Part shown: positions 34,001-45,680 of the stretch, piece by piece | Layout: each line of letters begins with the position of its first letter | Numbering within the stretch: position 1 is the first letter of the stretch | Assembly: GCA_035048495.1 (NCBI GenBank) | Contig: CM068544.1 | Location: forward strand, 7,930,138 to 7,994,137 | Source of the DNA: Euptelea pleiosperma | Taxonomy: Eukaryota > Streptophyta > Magnoliopsida > Ranunculales > Eupteleaceae | Direction of reading: 5' to 3' | Length of the DNA: 64,000 nt | The notes under the pieces: generated by a model | Database searches by the model: none | What the model was told of the DNA's origin: nothing | What the model saw: the letters and a program-made list of their open reading frames with translations, nothing else | Program-made: the position numbers and the translations under genes

Positions 34001-36475
34001 AACATTACTAATGGTATTAGGCTTCGAGGTAAAATAAATTCATGGTGCAACTTTCGAAAATCAATGGACCGACTTTAATTCGGTATGTTGGTTTTCTTAT
34101 TTTATTTTCCAAAAGTCTCTTCTTATTCCTGATTTTTTTTTCCTAGAACAAACCAAACAAGTATTTCAAAAATTTGAAAGAAAACATGATCTCCATTCAT
34201 ATTTTTCGCGAACCAAACACAGCCTTACCCCTTGTTAATTCTCCCTTAACCAACTAACCAAGGGTTTAACCTGGGTTTGGTTAACCAACACATTGGTGCC
34301 CGGATCCATGGTTCGAAGTCTCATGATCGGAGGCTGGATCGGTGGGTGCTGATTCCGATCCGGATTGGTCCGATCCATCAAAATCACGACCATCTCGCTC
34401 GAGACGGACCGAAATGAAATGGATTGGTGCCTGTCGATCCTGATCCAGAACGAGATCAGCCGAGACTTTGAACTATGAACTATTCCAATGATCGCAAACA
34501 TCAGACTAATGATCTAGTTTTCTTGGATCGTTGCCCCATAGCTCTAATAATTGCTAAAATGAAGCGACTAATAGGATGATTAGAAACCAACACCACGTAC
34601 TTTTGTTTTTTGAATTATCATTACTAAACAATGGTAATTTGTTATGATGCAGTCTCTATATAACCAAAGCGGTAGATCATTCTGGATACACAACACGGGT
34701 CCCATCGGCTGCTTACCATACATTTTGACTCTACCACTCACAGCAGCTGAGATAGACGGTGCAGGATGCGGGATTCCTTATAATGATGTTGCTCAATATT
34801 TTAATCAAAAGTTGAAGGAGGCCGTGGATCAACTTAGAGAGGACCTTCCCTTAGCTGCATTCACGTATGTGGATATTTACTCCGTGAAATACACTCTCAT
34901 AAGCCAAGCCAAGAAGTATGGTGAGTGTTTGACTTTCAATCTTCTCATAAATTAGAAGCACATAATCATGACAAGTGGCTAACAGGAGACCTTAGTCTGC
35001 GCACATGGCCAAAACTCTATATAAGAACCTTTTTTATATTTAATATATTAATATATATGATATTAATTAAAATTTTTAATTCTCTATATAGTAGAAATTA
35101 TTATTTAAATATTTATGATAATAAAAAACTAGAGACAAATTTAAATGTAGATGACTCCATTGTAGTCCATGCAGAGGACTCTCGCGCCCTACATAGATCC
35201 TTTTTTGGGCTCATGTTATTTCTAGCAATTGGATTTACTACCCAAAAAGCATGCTTGAATCCAACGGTTAGAATCAATCCTAAAAGGTACTAAAATGTAT
35301 TGCTAGAGATTTCCAATGAGGTCAATTTTTGGTTTGTATATCCAACAAGGGTTGGGCCAAACATCCATGTGGTTAGTGTGATAGGGGCCTTCTCTCACCT
35401 TAGCTGGGGCCTTAGGCGACCGCCTTATTTGCCTTATGATCGAGACGCCCTGTTGAATTCAGTAGTACTTTTTAAGATGTGATTCTAACCGTTGAATTCA
35501 ATTAGTTTTTGAGAATATTCCAAAAAATTATCAAACAAGCTGATTTTTGTATGAATGTCTACCAAGGGGTGCGCTAAACATCCATAGGGTCAGTGCGTCC
35601 CAGATGTAAGCTGTAAGTAATAAAATTGTTGCCAGCTTACGCTTTTGGATTAAGCTACAGCTTGTCACATTGGGAACCCTTTTTTACTTATGTGTCCTAC
35701 AAAAGGAGGAACCCTCCAGCAAAAGTATTACTAGACCTACACCTTAGGGTAGGTTTTGCTTTCTGTGATGTCTATTTAAAAGTTTGATACATCCCTCTCT
35801 CAAAAAATTAAATGCCACGTGATACTCCTTCGGAGTCATTTAGATCACCATGAATTTTTGGCAGCCCACCACCACTTGATGGATGTACCCACAAAAAATC
35901 AGCCTGATTAGTGATTAAACTAAAAATAAGATTGATTAGTGATGTCTAGCCATTCGAGTTAAGCAAATTTCTTCTATCATGAGCTTCTTGAACAGCCCTA
36001 TAGAAGGATTAAAAGCCATTGATGAAAAATGCTCATATCCAATGGCTATGAATTAGTAATCAAGCTGATTTTTAGTATTCAAGTCAACCAAGAGGGAGCC
36101 AAACATTTTGGGATCACTAGATATGTGCAAGCAATATTACTCTTCTTCTTCTTCTTCTTCTTCTTCTTCTTCTTCTTCTTCTTCTTCTTCGATGTTCTGT
36201 TTTAATGAACTGAAATTGCAGGGTTTGAGCACCCACTTATAGCATGTTGTGGTTACGGCGGGAAATACAACTTTAGTGGTGATGTGGGTTGTGGAGGAAC
36301 AATCAACATTAATGGCACCCAAGTATTCGTAGGACCGTGCGAACGTCCCTCAGTTCGAGTAAATTGGGATGGAATCCACTACACTGAAGCCGCTAACAAA
36401 TGGATTTTTGACCAAATCAAGGGTGGCAAATTTTCCGATCCGCCTGTTCCGTTAATAATGGCATGTCATAAGTAA
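31025..36475 (+). CDS. GDSL esterase/lipase (ENOD8/FXG1-like), five exons
   Basis: Exons 31025-31265, 32439-32648, 32755-32924, 34653-34920 and 36222-36475 join through GT-AG introns with consistent phases into a 380-residue secreted SGNH hydrolase. Residues 1-25 are a signal peptide ending AFA. Block I is [12 protein letters not shown] (nucleophile Ser40). Block II is GANFATAAS (Gly103). Block III is DIGQND (Asn176). Block V is [10 protein letters not shown] (Asp346, His349). [11 protein letters not shown] and the C-terminal CCGYGG are the group signatures. Members hydrolyse acyl or acetyl esters of cell-wall or lipid substrates in the apoplast; the substrate is not predictable. Length fits the family, with no frameshift. 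The introns (1173, 106, 1728 and 1301 bp) carry repeats. A CTT microsatellite abuts the last acceptor, which might affect splicing. The gene appears intact. Confidence 0.93.
31660..31915 (-). mobile_element. Two copia-type LTR/primer-site remnants in GDSL intron 1
   Basis: The minus strand reads gttgtcaacatggtatcaaa near 31700-31720 and gattgttcaacatggtatca near 31887-31907, each followed by similar text (ggttcaagtctcc-like, gggttcaattctc). A tggtatcaaag next to an LTR end is the degenerate initiator-Met primer site of copia elements. They are two tandem remnants about 190 bp apart. Confidence 0.4.
33307..34224. mobile_element. MITE-like element in GDSL intron 3
   Basis: ggctgtatttggttcacgaa at the left pairs with ttcgcgaaccaaacacagcc at the right (18 of 20). 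ggctgtgtttggttc ends are typical of plant MITEs. Inside are a degenerate cggtgacc/ggtcaccgg repeat (about 33700-34000) and short frames without domains. No clear duplication. Confidence 0.5.
34300..34490. repeat. Repeat with cgaagtctc ends and gatcgg words
   Basis: Starts ccatggttcgaagtctcatg and ends gccgagactttgaactatg, an inverted pair, with gatccgga/tccggatc words inside. A relative starts ccatggttcgaagtctcggg at 54372. Confidence 0.5.
34983..35453. repeat. Dispersed repeat pair, copy 2 (GDSL intron 4)
   Basis: Colinear with 27672-28127. An AT-rich insertion (about 35030-35140) separates the first shared word from the rest. No coding was seen. Confidence 0.6.
35815..36115. mobile_element. 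Foldback MITE (aaaatcagc family), copy 3 (GDSL intron 4)
   Basis: Contains aaaaaatcagcctgattagt, gtctagccattcg, a central switch near 35985, then ccaatggctatgaattagta, caagctgattttta and gtcaaccaag, in the same order as copies 1 and 2. Confidence 0.55.
36141..36190. repeat. (CTT)n microsatellite at intron 4 acceptor
   Basis: About 16 CTT units form an extended pyrimidine tract ending 31 nt before the AG at 36220-36221 of the last GDSL exon. Confidence 0.95.
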
Positions 36476-36674
36476 GCATATACTAAGTTATCTACACATG
36501 TATACTTTTATATGTATTCTAGCAACAGTTGTTGTCTTGTAATAAGCAACTAACAGCTTAGCTGCAATGAAAGAAATGCTATATAGAATGCATTCTTTTC
36601 GAACATATGCTATATATTCTAAGAAATATAAATGGAAAATGTTTTATCACAAGTATCGTTGGTGCTCCATCCAA

Positions 36675-36925
36675 GTGGGAAAATCTCATTTTCCTTGGAC
36701 AAACACAACTGTCCATTGTTAGATAGCCATTTAAAATCTGGTTAATTTTTCCCTCCAAGCCCGGAATCCATTTCCGTTACACATAGGTGAGAGTTCATTT
36801 CCACCTAAAAATATGCCTTTATTCTCACATGATTGAAATATATGCTCTCGGGTGCACTCAAACAGCCATTTAAGGCATTCTCATATGTATTTTCTTGAAA
36901 TCCGTGCAATCAAACACACCGTTAA
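36675..36925 (-). repeat. Dispersed MITE-like repeat, copy 2
   Basis: Reverse complement of 23755-24000: ccaagtgggaaaatctcatt, acaactgtccattgttagat and gtgcaatcaaacacaccgtt. It lies about 200 bp downstream of the GDSL stop. Confidence 0.65.
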
Positions 36926-37735
36926 TCTTTGCCATACCTGCCTTAGGTTTTTGGGAATTGTCATGGTCTGCAGAAGTATATAATTGCATTCTTAATTTTC
37001 TAATCCATTGGCCTCAAATCTAAAGGAAGTGTTTGGCAATAAATTTTATGTTTCTTACTAAAAGATTAACTTCGCAAAGGAAAATCAAGTTTTGAGTTCA
37101 CTAGCACAATATTTAGTTGAAAAAGTGCTCAATTTCCTTAGGAGAGGTAGACATGTCATCTCGTAGAAATATTTCAACCATTGTGAAAAAATATTTTTCA
37201 TGTAAATGACAAATAATACGGAAATAATAGAAATATTGTTAAAAAAATTATAGATATTTTGCATCACTCCCTTAGTTTATTAGGTCAATTTGCAAGACAC
37301 CCAATGTTTTAAATATATTTGTCTCACCCTTTGACTATAATCAATAGCATTGACTAGAGACACTGAATAACAGTTCCGCATTTTAAGTTCTAAATATTAT
37401 ATGAATGACCATTTTAACCCCTAAACATTGACTCTTCCTTAACCAACTAACTATGGGTTTAACCTCTGTTTGATTAAGGCATTGGGTTAGGAGAGTTAAA
37501 GTATTGGTATGTGTTGACATTTTGGAAGGCGGGGACTTCATATTCGAAATCTCTAGGGGACAACGTGTATGTTTTGCAGAATTATAACCGACATTATATT
37601 TAGATTTTTCTCAATAATAAGAAATCAATTAATCTATATCCAAATAGAAATAATCATCACATGATCGATCTTATAAGAAAGATGAAGATGTACCTTGCAG
37701 CAGTTTCCTAGATGTTAAGCCTCTTGTTGATTCAC
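36926..37735. other. Intergenic, nothing coding seen
   Basis: AT-rich. A short stretch (37436-37570: taaccaactaac..., ggcggggacttcatattcga) resembles fragments at 29110-29270 and 34240-34290, suggesting an eroded MITE. Nothing else was recognised. Confidence 0.5.
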
Positions 37736-37740
37736 ACCAC

Positions 37741-40637
37741 TAAAAGTAGAATTTTTCCACGTCGTTGGTTACGGAAACCCTAAAGTTCAACAATATTTAT
37801 AATTACTCCGAATTGGTACACTTAATCTGCAAAAATGCAGACTTGCACAGTGGCTCGTGTCGGATATCGTCTGCACTCGGGGTTATGGCAAATAAAGAAC
37901 AGATTAAAGAAAATTTAACTTTATATATCAAAAGGAATGTCAAATTACACTGATTAAATTAAATTTGCATAAAGGAAATAGAGAGAGGTAGAGAGAGAAA
38001 GTATGAACTAGAGAGAGAAAGTGGCAAAAATGATGGTTTTAGAGAGAGAAAATAGATTAGGAGAGAGAAAGAAGAAAGTGAGAGGGAAAATTATCAACGC
38101 GACTTACCGAAAGGTGGGGGCAATCTCTGTGGTTGCTCGTAGTGATAGATCAGCCAAGTGATTGCATGGGATGCACCACGTGATTTTCTTGGATGTGCCT
38201 TAGCAAGCCATGTGGCTAAGTCAATAGAGGTGGCAACAAGTGAGAGACTTTGATGGTAGTGGAGCACATGGGCATCAAGAAAGAGATGTTGCTAAGGTGA
38301 GAGGAGGATGAGATCCTAATTGCTAGGTTGGGCAGTCCTTTGAAGGTGTTGCAAGCATGCAACTTGGATGGCGTGAATGGGATGCACTCTGTGCACGTGG
38401 AAGAGAGGAGGAACCGGTGACTGTGCTGATGTGGATGAAGGGCAATAAGACACGTGGTGGTCCTACACTAGTGGTTGCTAATTTCACGTTGGCTGTTGGA
38501 GATGAGAAGGCAGCACGATCTGGATCTGTGGTAGCAGCTAGCAGCAAATTGGAGAGTAGATCCGTTGCTATAGAGGTGGACATCCCAAGAGAGGTCCAGT
38601 AGCAAGGTGCGTTGGGAAGAAGGTGATGATGACTGATTTGCATGGTGGTGGAAATCACGGCTTGCTCTGTTGCAGGCCGTAAAAACGATGATGAAAGAAG
38701 TGAAGGTGCATGCAGGGAGGAAGGATGAGAGAAGGAAAGTGCAGTTGGCAGACTGTTGCAGGTATGCACGTCCTTGGTGAGGCATGAAGAGGACTGAGGT
38801 GCTGGTTGTGGTTTGGAATAGGGTGGTAGAGCTACAACAAGGATGCAGGCTGCGACGCCTGAAATGGCTGGCCGGAGTTGGTCTGCAACTCCGGGGTGAA
38901 GGTGAGAAGAAGAAGAAGAAGAAGAAGAAGAAGAGGATAGGGGAGAGAAGGTGGATGGTGATTGGCAGTCCGTTTGGACAAGAGAGGAAGACAGTGGTTG
39001 TTGTGGGAGTTGCAGGTTTTGGAAGACCAAGAAGATCTCCCAGGTGGGCGGTGGTGAAGGGTGGAACTTGGTCCAAGCTGCTGATGCCTATAGCTGTGCA
39101 CCTGCTGTTGCAGGTTGTGGTGAAGAAGAAGAAGAAGAAGAAGAAGAAGAAGAATGGTGTGGTTGTGATCATTTCCGACGAGCTTCTCGCCGAAATTAAT
39201 GCTGTGTATGACCTGCTTCTAGCCTGTCACGCTGGAAGGAATTGTGGGAGATTGTGGGGGGGGGGGGGGGGGGGCTGGCTGTCATACAGCCCACCCAAAG
39301 CCTTCCAAGAAGAGAAGTAGGAGAAGAAGGGAAGGAGAATTGAAGGGGGAGGGAACTGAGTTTCCCAAAAGAGGTTGTAAACCTCTTATAGGTTGCTAGA
39401 GAGAGAGAGAGAGAAAAGATTCTTCTTCTCAAGGATAAGTGACCACGGGATAGGAGAAAGAAATGGTCTTGGAAGACCTTTTCTCCATGGGAATGAGCTA
39501 TGGGCCATGACATGATGTGACACCATGGGCCTTGGGCATATATGATGGCCCACTAGGATTTGGGCTTGAGAGAGTGGGTTGTGGGCCATGTTATGAAAGA
39601 AATGGTAAATGAGCCCAAAACACCATGGGCTCTAGGACGGGTTACAAGGCCGTGGGCTTCCAATTTGCTTGTGGGCCACTTGGCCATGGGTTTTGTGGAC
39701 CACTAAGGCCATGGGGAACTATGATAATTTGATGGAACTATGATAATTTGATGAGATGAGGTGGCGGTTTGACTTGGTCCACAATTGGCGGACCGTAGGA
39801 TCTGGAGAGATCCAACGGTCAGATGAATGATCTAACGGTCGAATTGAAGCTCTAACGGTAGAAGAACTATGAGAGATAGAATAAAGCTAAAGGAGAGAAG
39901 ATCTGAGGTTAGATGATGGAGATCGGAGGGTTAGGATGATCGATCAAAGGATGGTGAGATATAGGCAATTCGATCATGAAGAGGGGGATTGGATGGTAGA
40001 TCTGGGGATCTAATGGTAGGATGAGATGATCTACGGGTTAGATATTAGAGTCTAGAGAGATAGAGAGAGAATTAGGAGAGAGGAGAGAGAAAATAATACA
40101 AAATAAAGGCAAAAGAGCTGGCGGAGAGTCATGAACCCTAATCTTCAATGTAATCTTCCGTGGGCTTCACCAATTACATAAGCCGTCATTTTGTGTCAGT
40201 TGGTGCGGCTTTGAATCACTTTGGTCCATCTCTTGGTCTTCAACTTTGTCCCTCTCTTGGCTCTTTATCTGGCTCTACGATCCTCTGACTTGACCCGTAC
40301 TTGGCCGGTATCTTCTTGTCATAGCTTGTTGACTCCTTAAGCTTTGATATTAGGCTTCTATGGTTGATCGTGGGCCCGCAAGTCTCAAAAATCGCCCGAT
40401 CGGGTTTCCTGCTAGAGAAAAGCGCGTAATGAGACTTAATCAAAACGGCTTTATATCTAGACTATCCGAAATGCATATATTTCATGCCAATAGTCGATTT
40501 TTGTCTAAAGAATGCGCTCTACGCAATGGAAGAAACTCTTACGTGAAAAAGTCGATGAAAAGACAAGTTTTACGTAGGAGAATGTAACATCGCTATAAGG
40601 ATAATGGTTTAAAATAAGCACTTTTGAGCGAATATCA
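37741..40637 (-). mobile_element. Solo LTR of the gag-only non-autonomous LTR family, copy B
   Basis: It is colinear with copy A (8367-11493) and in the same orientation. The right end is ...cgaatatca (sense TGATATTCG). The left end, taaaagtag, corresponds to sense CTACTTTTA, an eroded CA end. A perfect 5-bp duplication accac flanks it (37736-37740 and 40638-40642). Length is 2897 bp with no internal region. It contains the palindrome ggccggagttggtctgcaac (38871 on), two GAA/CTT tracts, a G19 run at 39256-39274 and a weaker tRNA-like module. Long open frames here (for example 38323-39172 on both strands) are low-complexity Ser/Pro/His artefacts. Confidence 0.87.
40121..40190 (-). other. Degraded tRNA-like module in LTR copy B
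   Basis: The minus strand reads cttatgtaattggtgaagcc (A-box-like) and then ttagggttcatgactctcc (degenerate B-box). It sits at the position equivalent to 10982-11040. Confidence 0.4.
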
Positions 40638-40915
40638 ACCACTTCACCCTAATTGTTCTCAGTTGAAATCTTAGAGAACTGATGGCTTTCTCCAAGAACT
40701 TGTGAATGTCCCTTTTAGCCCTAGTTAACTCTTGCACTTGAGAAAGAGAAAAAAGAGAAAGAGAAAACCCCAAGAGCAAAAATGTTTTTGAATGAGATTA
40801 GAGTTTCTTTCTTTAATCTCTTTTTTATATTAAAGCTAGAAAACAGTTTCATAAAAATTTTAGAATTTTCATAAAGTAGTTTCCAAAAAAGATTAAGATT
40901 TCTAATAATAGAGTG

Positions 40916-41165
40916 AGGTGGCGTTTGGTAAAACTTATTTTAAAATCTGTTATCTTAAAGTGCTGAATATGAGATCTGAAATCTTAAAAGTGCTGAATAG
41001 AAGGTCTGAAAAAACTGTTTGGTAAACTGTTTGAAAAAATTGCTGAAATCTGTAAATAAGTGTTAAGTCTGTTTGGTAAACATAACAAAAAATATCTGGG
41101 AAATTGGCATTTTGTCATATTTATTAAGTGTTAAGTCTGTTTGATAATTACAACCAAACAATGTG
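40916..41165. mobile_element. hAT-like MITE end, ggtggcgtttggtaaaa
   Basis: The left end ggtggcgtttggtaaaactt followed by ctgaaat/gtgctgaat words matches, inverted, the end at about 53846-53868 (gttttaccgaacaccacc). The right boundary is not defined. Confidence 0.4.
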
Positions 41166-41199
41166 GACAGAGCCACTTATTACTCTCTACTCTTTCTAG

Positions 41200-41290
41200 G
41201 GGGTGGTCCCAAGGAGAGTTGAACTCAGAACCTCCTACTTTTGGAGTGGAGTCCTAGCCATCTACACTCAAGCCTTGGGGTTGTACCCAA
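41200..41290 (-). mobile_element. tRNA-derived SINE-like head
   Basis: The minus strand gives ggcttgagtgtagatggcta (A-box-like) and ggttctgagttcaactctcc (B-box-like), with the aaaagtaggagg between boxes that is common in plant SINEs. The 3' body and tail were not delimited. Confidence 0.4.
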
Positions 41291-42953
41291 ATTATTATCA
41301 TTAATGCTCAAATTTCAGAGTTAAAATTGTGCCACTTGGCATACTCTTTCAGGTTCACTGACTCATGAGTGATTGGTTCACAACTTGCTGGATTGGTGAT
41401 GCCAAACTTTCGGATCAACCCCAAAAAACTTCGAACATCTCACTCAGTGCTGAACTACCTGAGGTACCCTTGCCCAGCCCCACCGAAGTGCAGGTCAAGC
41501 TAGCCAGAAAAAAGGTGGAACATACACAGGTTCACAGCTGACCGCATCATTTGGATGAGAAAAACAAAAGTGATCCACGCGTACATAAAATTTTCTCCCA
41601 AATAATAAAGCATGCCATCATTTGAGCACGCATTTGATTTCATTAAAACTTTATTTCTTAGTTGCCAAACAGACCCTTATTGTTTTCCTCTTGTTTATTT
41701 GAGGAGAAACCTGTTGATTATAAATTGTATCGCCCGGTCTGCATCAATTGGTATAAGAGAAAATTCGACCATGTGGAAAATCAATTCGTGATCTATAGAG
41801 GGAGATGGAAGCCTTGCTGTAACACATCATACATTAGCAGTGCTTAGAGCCTAAGACAATAGGTGATGTTGTACCTGATGTGGAAGCTAACGTCAAAGAG
41901 AATGTGACCGTTTAATGATCAAGACATAATTAGCAGTCCCAATATGAATTTGATGAATGTTGATTAGAACACAAAGATAAATCATATTTTGGAAGAAGAC
42001 CAATTCAAACCTTCTATGTAAGGGAATATAAGATGATGCTTCAACTTTGTGGCATAAATGACTGATGTTTCTTTTAGTAATAAAGCTAACTACAGTGGAT
42101 TACAAGTCCACATCTAATAGGGTTAGAAGTTTTAGAAAGGGCTGATAAATTGTGAGGATGATTGTCCTCACCAAAAATCAACCCTCAACTCATCTTAATG
42201 TGGGCACACGGTCGTGTGTCATTTTACGAGTCAACTTATCCCAACCCTCAAGTAAATAAATATATAAAATTAGGAAAAAGAATTCCCTATATACAAAGAG
42301 TATCTCAGTCCTACCAACAAGAGACCATTACTAGTTTTTTGAAACAGAAAAAAGATGTTATCTCTTTCCTCTGTTGGTATTTGTGCTCGGATTAAGCTTG
42401 CTACCTAAAGGTTGCAACCCAAAGCATCAGTCAATTGAATTACAGGCTCATCCCAAAGGTTTTTTTTTGTAGCTTAAATTAAAAAAAAAAGAAAAAGAAA
42501 AGAAAAGAAAGGGAAGGCTCATAAACAACAACTTAGCTGATTCAGCGGGAATTGTCCCATCTCCATCCACATAAGAATACTGGGACTGAAAAAGTATGAA
42601 GAGATGAATAAAGAAAATGAATTATGAGTATAATGCCTTTGCATATACATATTACTACGTGAAACTACAAACTAAACCCAAGGACTTGTGCCTGTGTTTG
42701 TAACATTGTGTTTGTGTTGAAACATAATATGATGACATATTGAGTCGGACATTGTAGGGTAGGTAGGTCGTAGCAGCCTAATGATTTCCAAGTACAAAAA
42801 ATAGCGTACTCACCATTGAGTGGCATACTTCGGACAATTCCTCAATAGGAGTAGTTTCCAACCCATAGCTGCATTAAAGAGAAACACATGTTAACATTTC
42901 TCAAAGAAAAGATTGTTGAGTCCATTGTTTTCTGAAAAAGATTGCTGAGTCCA
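41291..42953. other. Intergenic, no gene recognised
   Basis: Contains a gtgaggatgattgtcctcac hairpin next to caaaaatcaaccc (42152-42180, same family as at 28512), a possible second tRNA-like head on the minus strand (about 42389-42465: gatgagcctgtaattcaatt then gggttgcaacc) and an A/G-rich tract (42478-42515). Otherwise nothing was seen. Confidence 0.4.
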
Positions 42954-45680
42954 TGATATTCGCTTAAAAGTGCATATTTTCCACTGTTATCTTCTAAGCG
43001 TTATCACACTCTCCTACGTAAAACTGCTCTAATTATCCACTTTTCTACGTAAGAGTCTATTCCATTGCGCAGAACACACTTTTCTGGGTGAAATGGTATA
43101 TTTGCATGCATTAAACGCATTTCTGGAAGTCTAGGTATAAAGATGTTATGATCAAGCCTCATTACGTGCTTTTCTCTTGCAGAAAACTCGATCGGGCTAT
43201 TCTCGAGACTTGCGGGCCTAGATCGATCATAAAAGCCCATTATCAAAGCTTAAAGAGCCCACAGGTTATGACTAGAAGATATGGGCCAAATACGGGCTGA
43301 AAAAGAGGACCGAAGAGCCGACTCAAAGAACGAAGAGAGCGGGAGAGCCAATGACCAAGAGACGGACCAAAGCGTTTAAAGCCGCATGAATCGACAAGGA
43401 ATGATGGTCTGCTCTACTGGTGAAGAGTGAGGAGCTACACAGTGAAGACCAGGGTTCCAGACCCTCTGCTAGTGATTTTCTCTCAATTTTCTGACATTTT
43501 CTATATCATCTCCCCTAATTCTCTCTCCTCTCTCTAAATCCTAATTTTCTCTCTCCTAGCTCTAATCGACTCTCTCTCTTGACCTATCACCATTATCCAT
43601 CAAATCCACCATTCGATCGCCATCTGATTTATCCATTCTATGCATCCGACCATCCGATTGTGCCACCGATCATTCGATCATCCATCCTATCACCCACCCG
43701 ATCTCCATTGTAAATCTCAGTCCCTAGGGCGTGTTTGATTATAGAGAAATGCCTCAAATGATTGATTGTGGCTGAGAGCGCATAGCTCGATCTTCGAGGA
43801 AAGAAAAATGCATTTTCCTTGATGGGTGTTTCATAAGAAAAATGCATTTTTCTCCTCTGACGACCAAACGCACCCCAACGCACGGCCTCGTAAGAGGCCC
43901 ACATCCATCGAGCCCAGTGGTCCACTATCCTACTCACCCACCTTTTGGCCCATGGTCAATGCACTCCGAGCCCACGATTTTTAGCATTCCCATTGGCCGA
44001 CCACTGGTCGACACATGGCATTATCTCTTGGCCTAGTGATCAATCAACCTCATGGCCCATAAACCTTGAGCCCGAGCCCGCAACCCACTTATGATTCCTC
44101 CAAACAAATAAAAAAATAAAACATAAAAAAAAATAATAATAATAAAAAAAAAAAAATTCTTTTTTTTAGAAACCATGAGTTTCTAAGCTTAGAAACCCAC
44201 GATTTCTACTTGTGGAGAGGGGTTAAAAACCCTTCAACCCCCCCCCCCCCCATCTTGTTCTTCCTTCTTTTACCTCCTCTTCCTCCCTTCTCCTTCATCT
44301 CCTCTCACCTCCTCCTTCTTCTCCGGCGTGCCATCGCCGGCGAGGGGGTGGTGCGTCTTCTTCTTCTTCTTTTACTTTTCGTTATTCTTTCCACTTGCCG
44401 TTGCAGCAGCCACGAGCTCAGGCGGACGGGTTCGGTGCACCTGCTGGTGTGAACGCCTATCACCACCACCAGAGTTGTAGGTTTGCAACTCCGGTGAACC
44501 TGCAAACCTCCTCCTCTTCTTTCTTCTTCTTCTTCTTCTTCTTTTCTCCATGCCGGAGTTGCAGACCTGCAACTCCGGCCGTCAGCGCCCCCTTCCTCTA
44601 CTGCAATCCGTCTGCAACTCCGGCCGTCAGTGCCCCCTTCCTCTACTGCAATCCGTCCAGAACCTCTTCACTCCGCCTACTGCAGCAGCCTCCGCCTACT
44701 CCTCCGCCATCTCTGACAGGGTAGACCCGTAACACCACCATCCACCGTTTTCTCTCTTCCCAAGCGCCTCCCACCTGCTGTAGACTACACACAAGCCATG
44801 CACCTCCTTGCTGCATCACGTTGCTGCTCCCCATTCATAGTCTCCACAGCCGTGCTCCTCCTCTCATCTTATTGAGGCAGCTGTAACAACCACTGTTTTG
44901 CTCCCTAGTAGCACCATCCACCATCATCTCACTCCACCCTCACGGCCTGCACGCTCACTCCATCGTTTCTCTCTTCCATCCACGTTGCTGCTGCTACTCC
45001 GGGCAACTCTCTTCAACCCTCTCTTAACCGTATCTCTCTCTCTCTCTCCAGAAAAAACTCTCTTCAAAATTCTTCTCTCAACTTTCATCTCTCTTTGCAA
45101 AAGAAAAAGAAAAAAAAATGGTAAGAAGAAGAAGAGAGGGAGTCGTTCTGCCCGTCTTTTCCACCTCCAAGCCATGCTCTACTTGTTGAACTCCACGTTG
45201 CTGCCCCTCTTGCAGACGTGGTCAGCTCCCTTCCATCTCCCTTCTCCTCCGTTGAGGCTCTTCAAAGCAGAACCATCCATGGTGCTGCAATTGTCTTCCT
45301 CAAGCCATCGGTCTCCTCCCTTTCAACGATGTATGCAGCACCTCAAGAGCTTGGAACCACGTTGCTGAACCGACAGTATGCAAATCTGGGTGTCGTCTCC
45401 TCCACGTGTTCGCCATCACCTTGCTTTGGCCATGACCTTGCTTCCTTGTTGCACATCTTTCTACATCAGCAACCACACTCCCATCTTGCTGTAGTGGTAA
45501 GTCTATGGTAGGATTATCTTTTTCTCTCTCCTTTTCTTTCTTCATTCATCTCTTTTTCTCTTTCTCTCTCTTCTCCCTAGGGTAGACACCTCACTCTCTC
45601 TCTAGAAATCATTCTATCTCTATTTTTCCATTTCTCTCTCTAAATCTTTATTTCTCTCTTCATCACTTTTCACTTTCCAT
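42954..45680 (+). mobile_element. 5' LTR (C) of a non-autonomous LTR element
   Basis: Starts TGATATTCGCTTAAAAGTGC and is nearly identical to 50310-53010. It includes the tRNA-like module (43405-43464), a MITE-like gggcgtgtttg...caaacgcacccc insertion (about 43730-43876, shared by the 3' LTR but not seen in copies A and B), palindromic gagttgcag hairpins (44551-44580) and CTT tracts. A 45-bp tandem duplication (44567-44611 and 44612-44656) is absent from the other LTR. Similarity stops at about 45680, before the LTR end known from copies A and B, so the LTR/primer-site junction is deleted. A weak ctgcgccgttggg at 45726 could be a relic primer site. Confidence 0.82.
43405..43464 (+). other. tRNA-like A-box/B-box module in 5' LTR
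   Basis: tggtctgctctactggtgaa (A-box-like) is followed by agaccagggttccagaccct (B-box-like GGTTCCAGACC). The module is conserved with 50743-50802 and homologous to 10982-11040. Confidence 0.55.

Noticed and set aside
38323..39320. Overlapping long open frames on both strands (up to 235 codons)
   Set aside because: They lie inside a solo LTR, consist of Ser/Pro/His or Gly/Lys runs from CT/GA tracts, and are not shared in frame by the other LTR copies.
44210..45545. Pro/Ser-rich frames, repeated at 51550-52885
   Set aside because: Both are the same LTR region; similarity follows the DNA repeat and the frames are broken by indels in CTT tracts.
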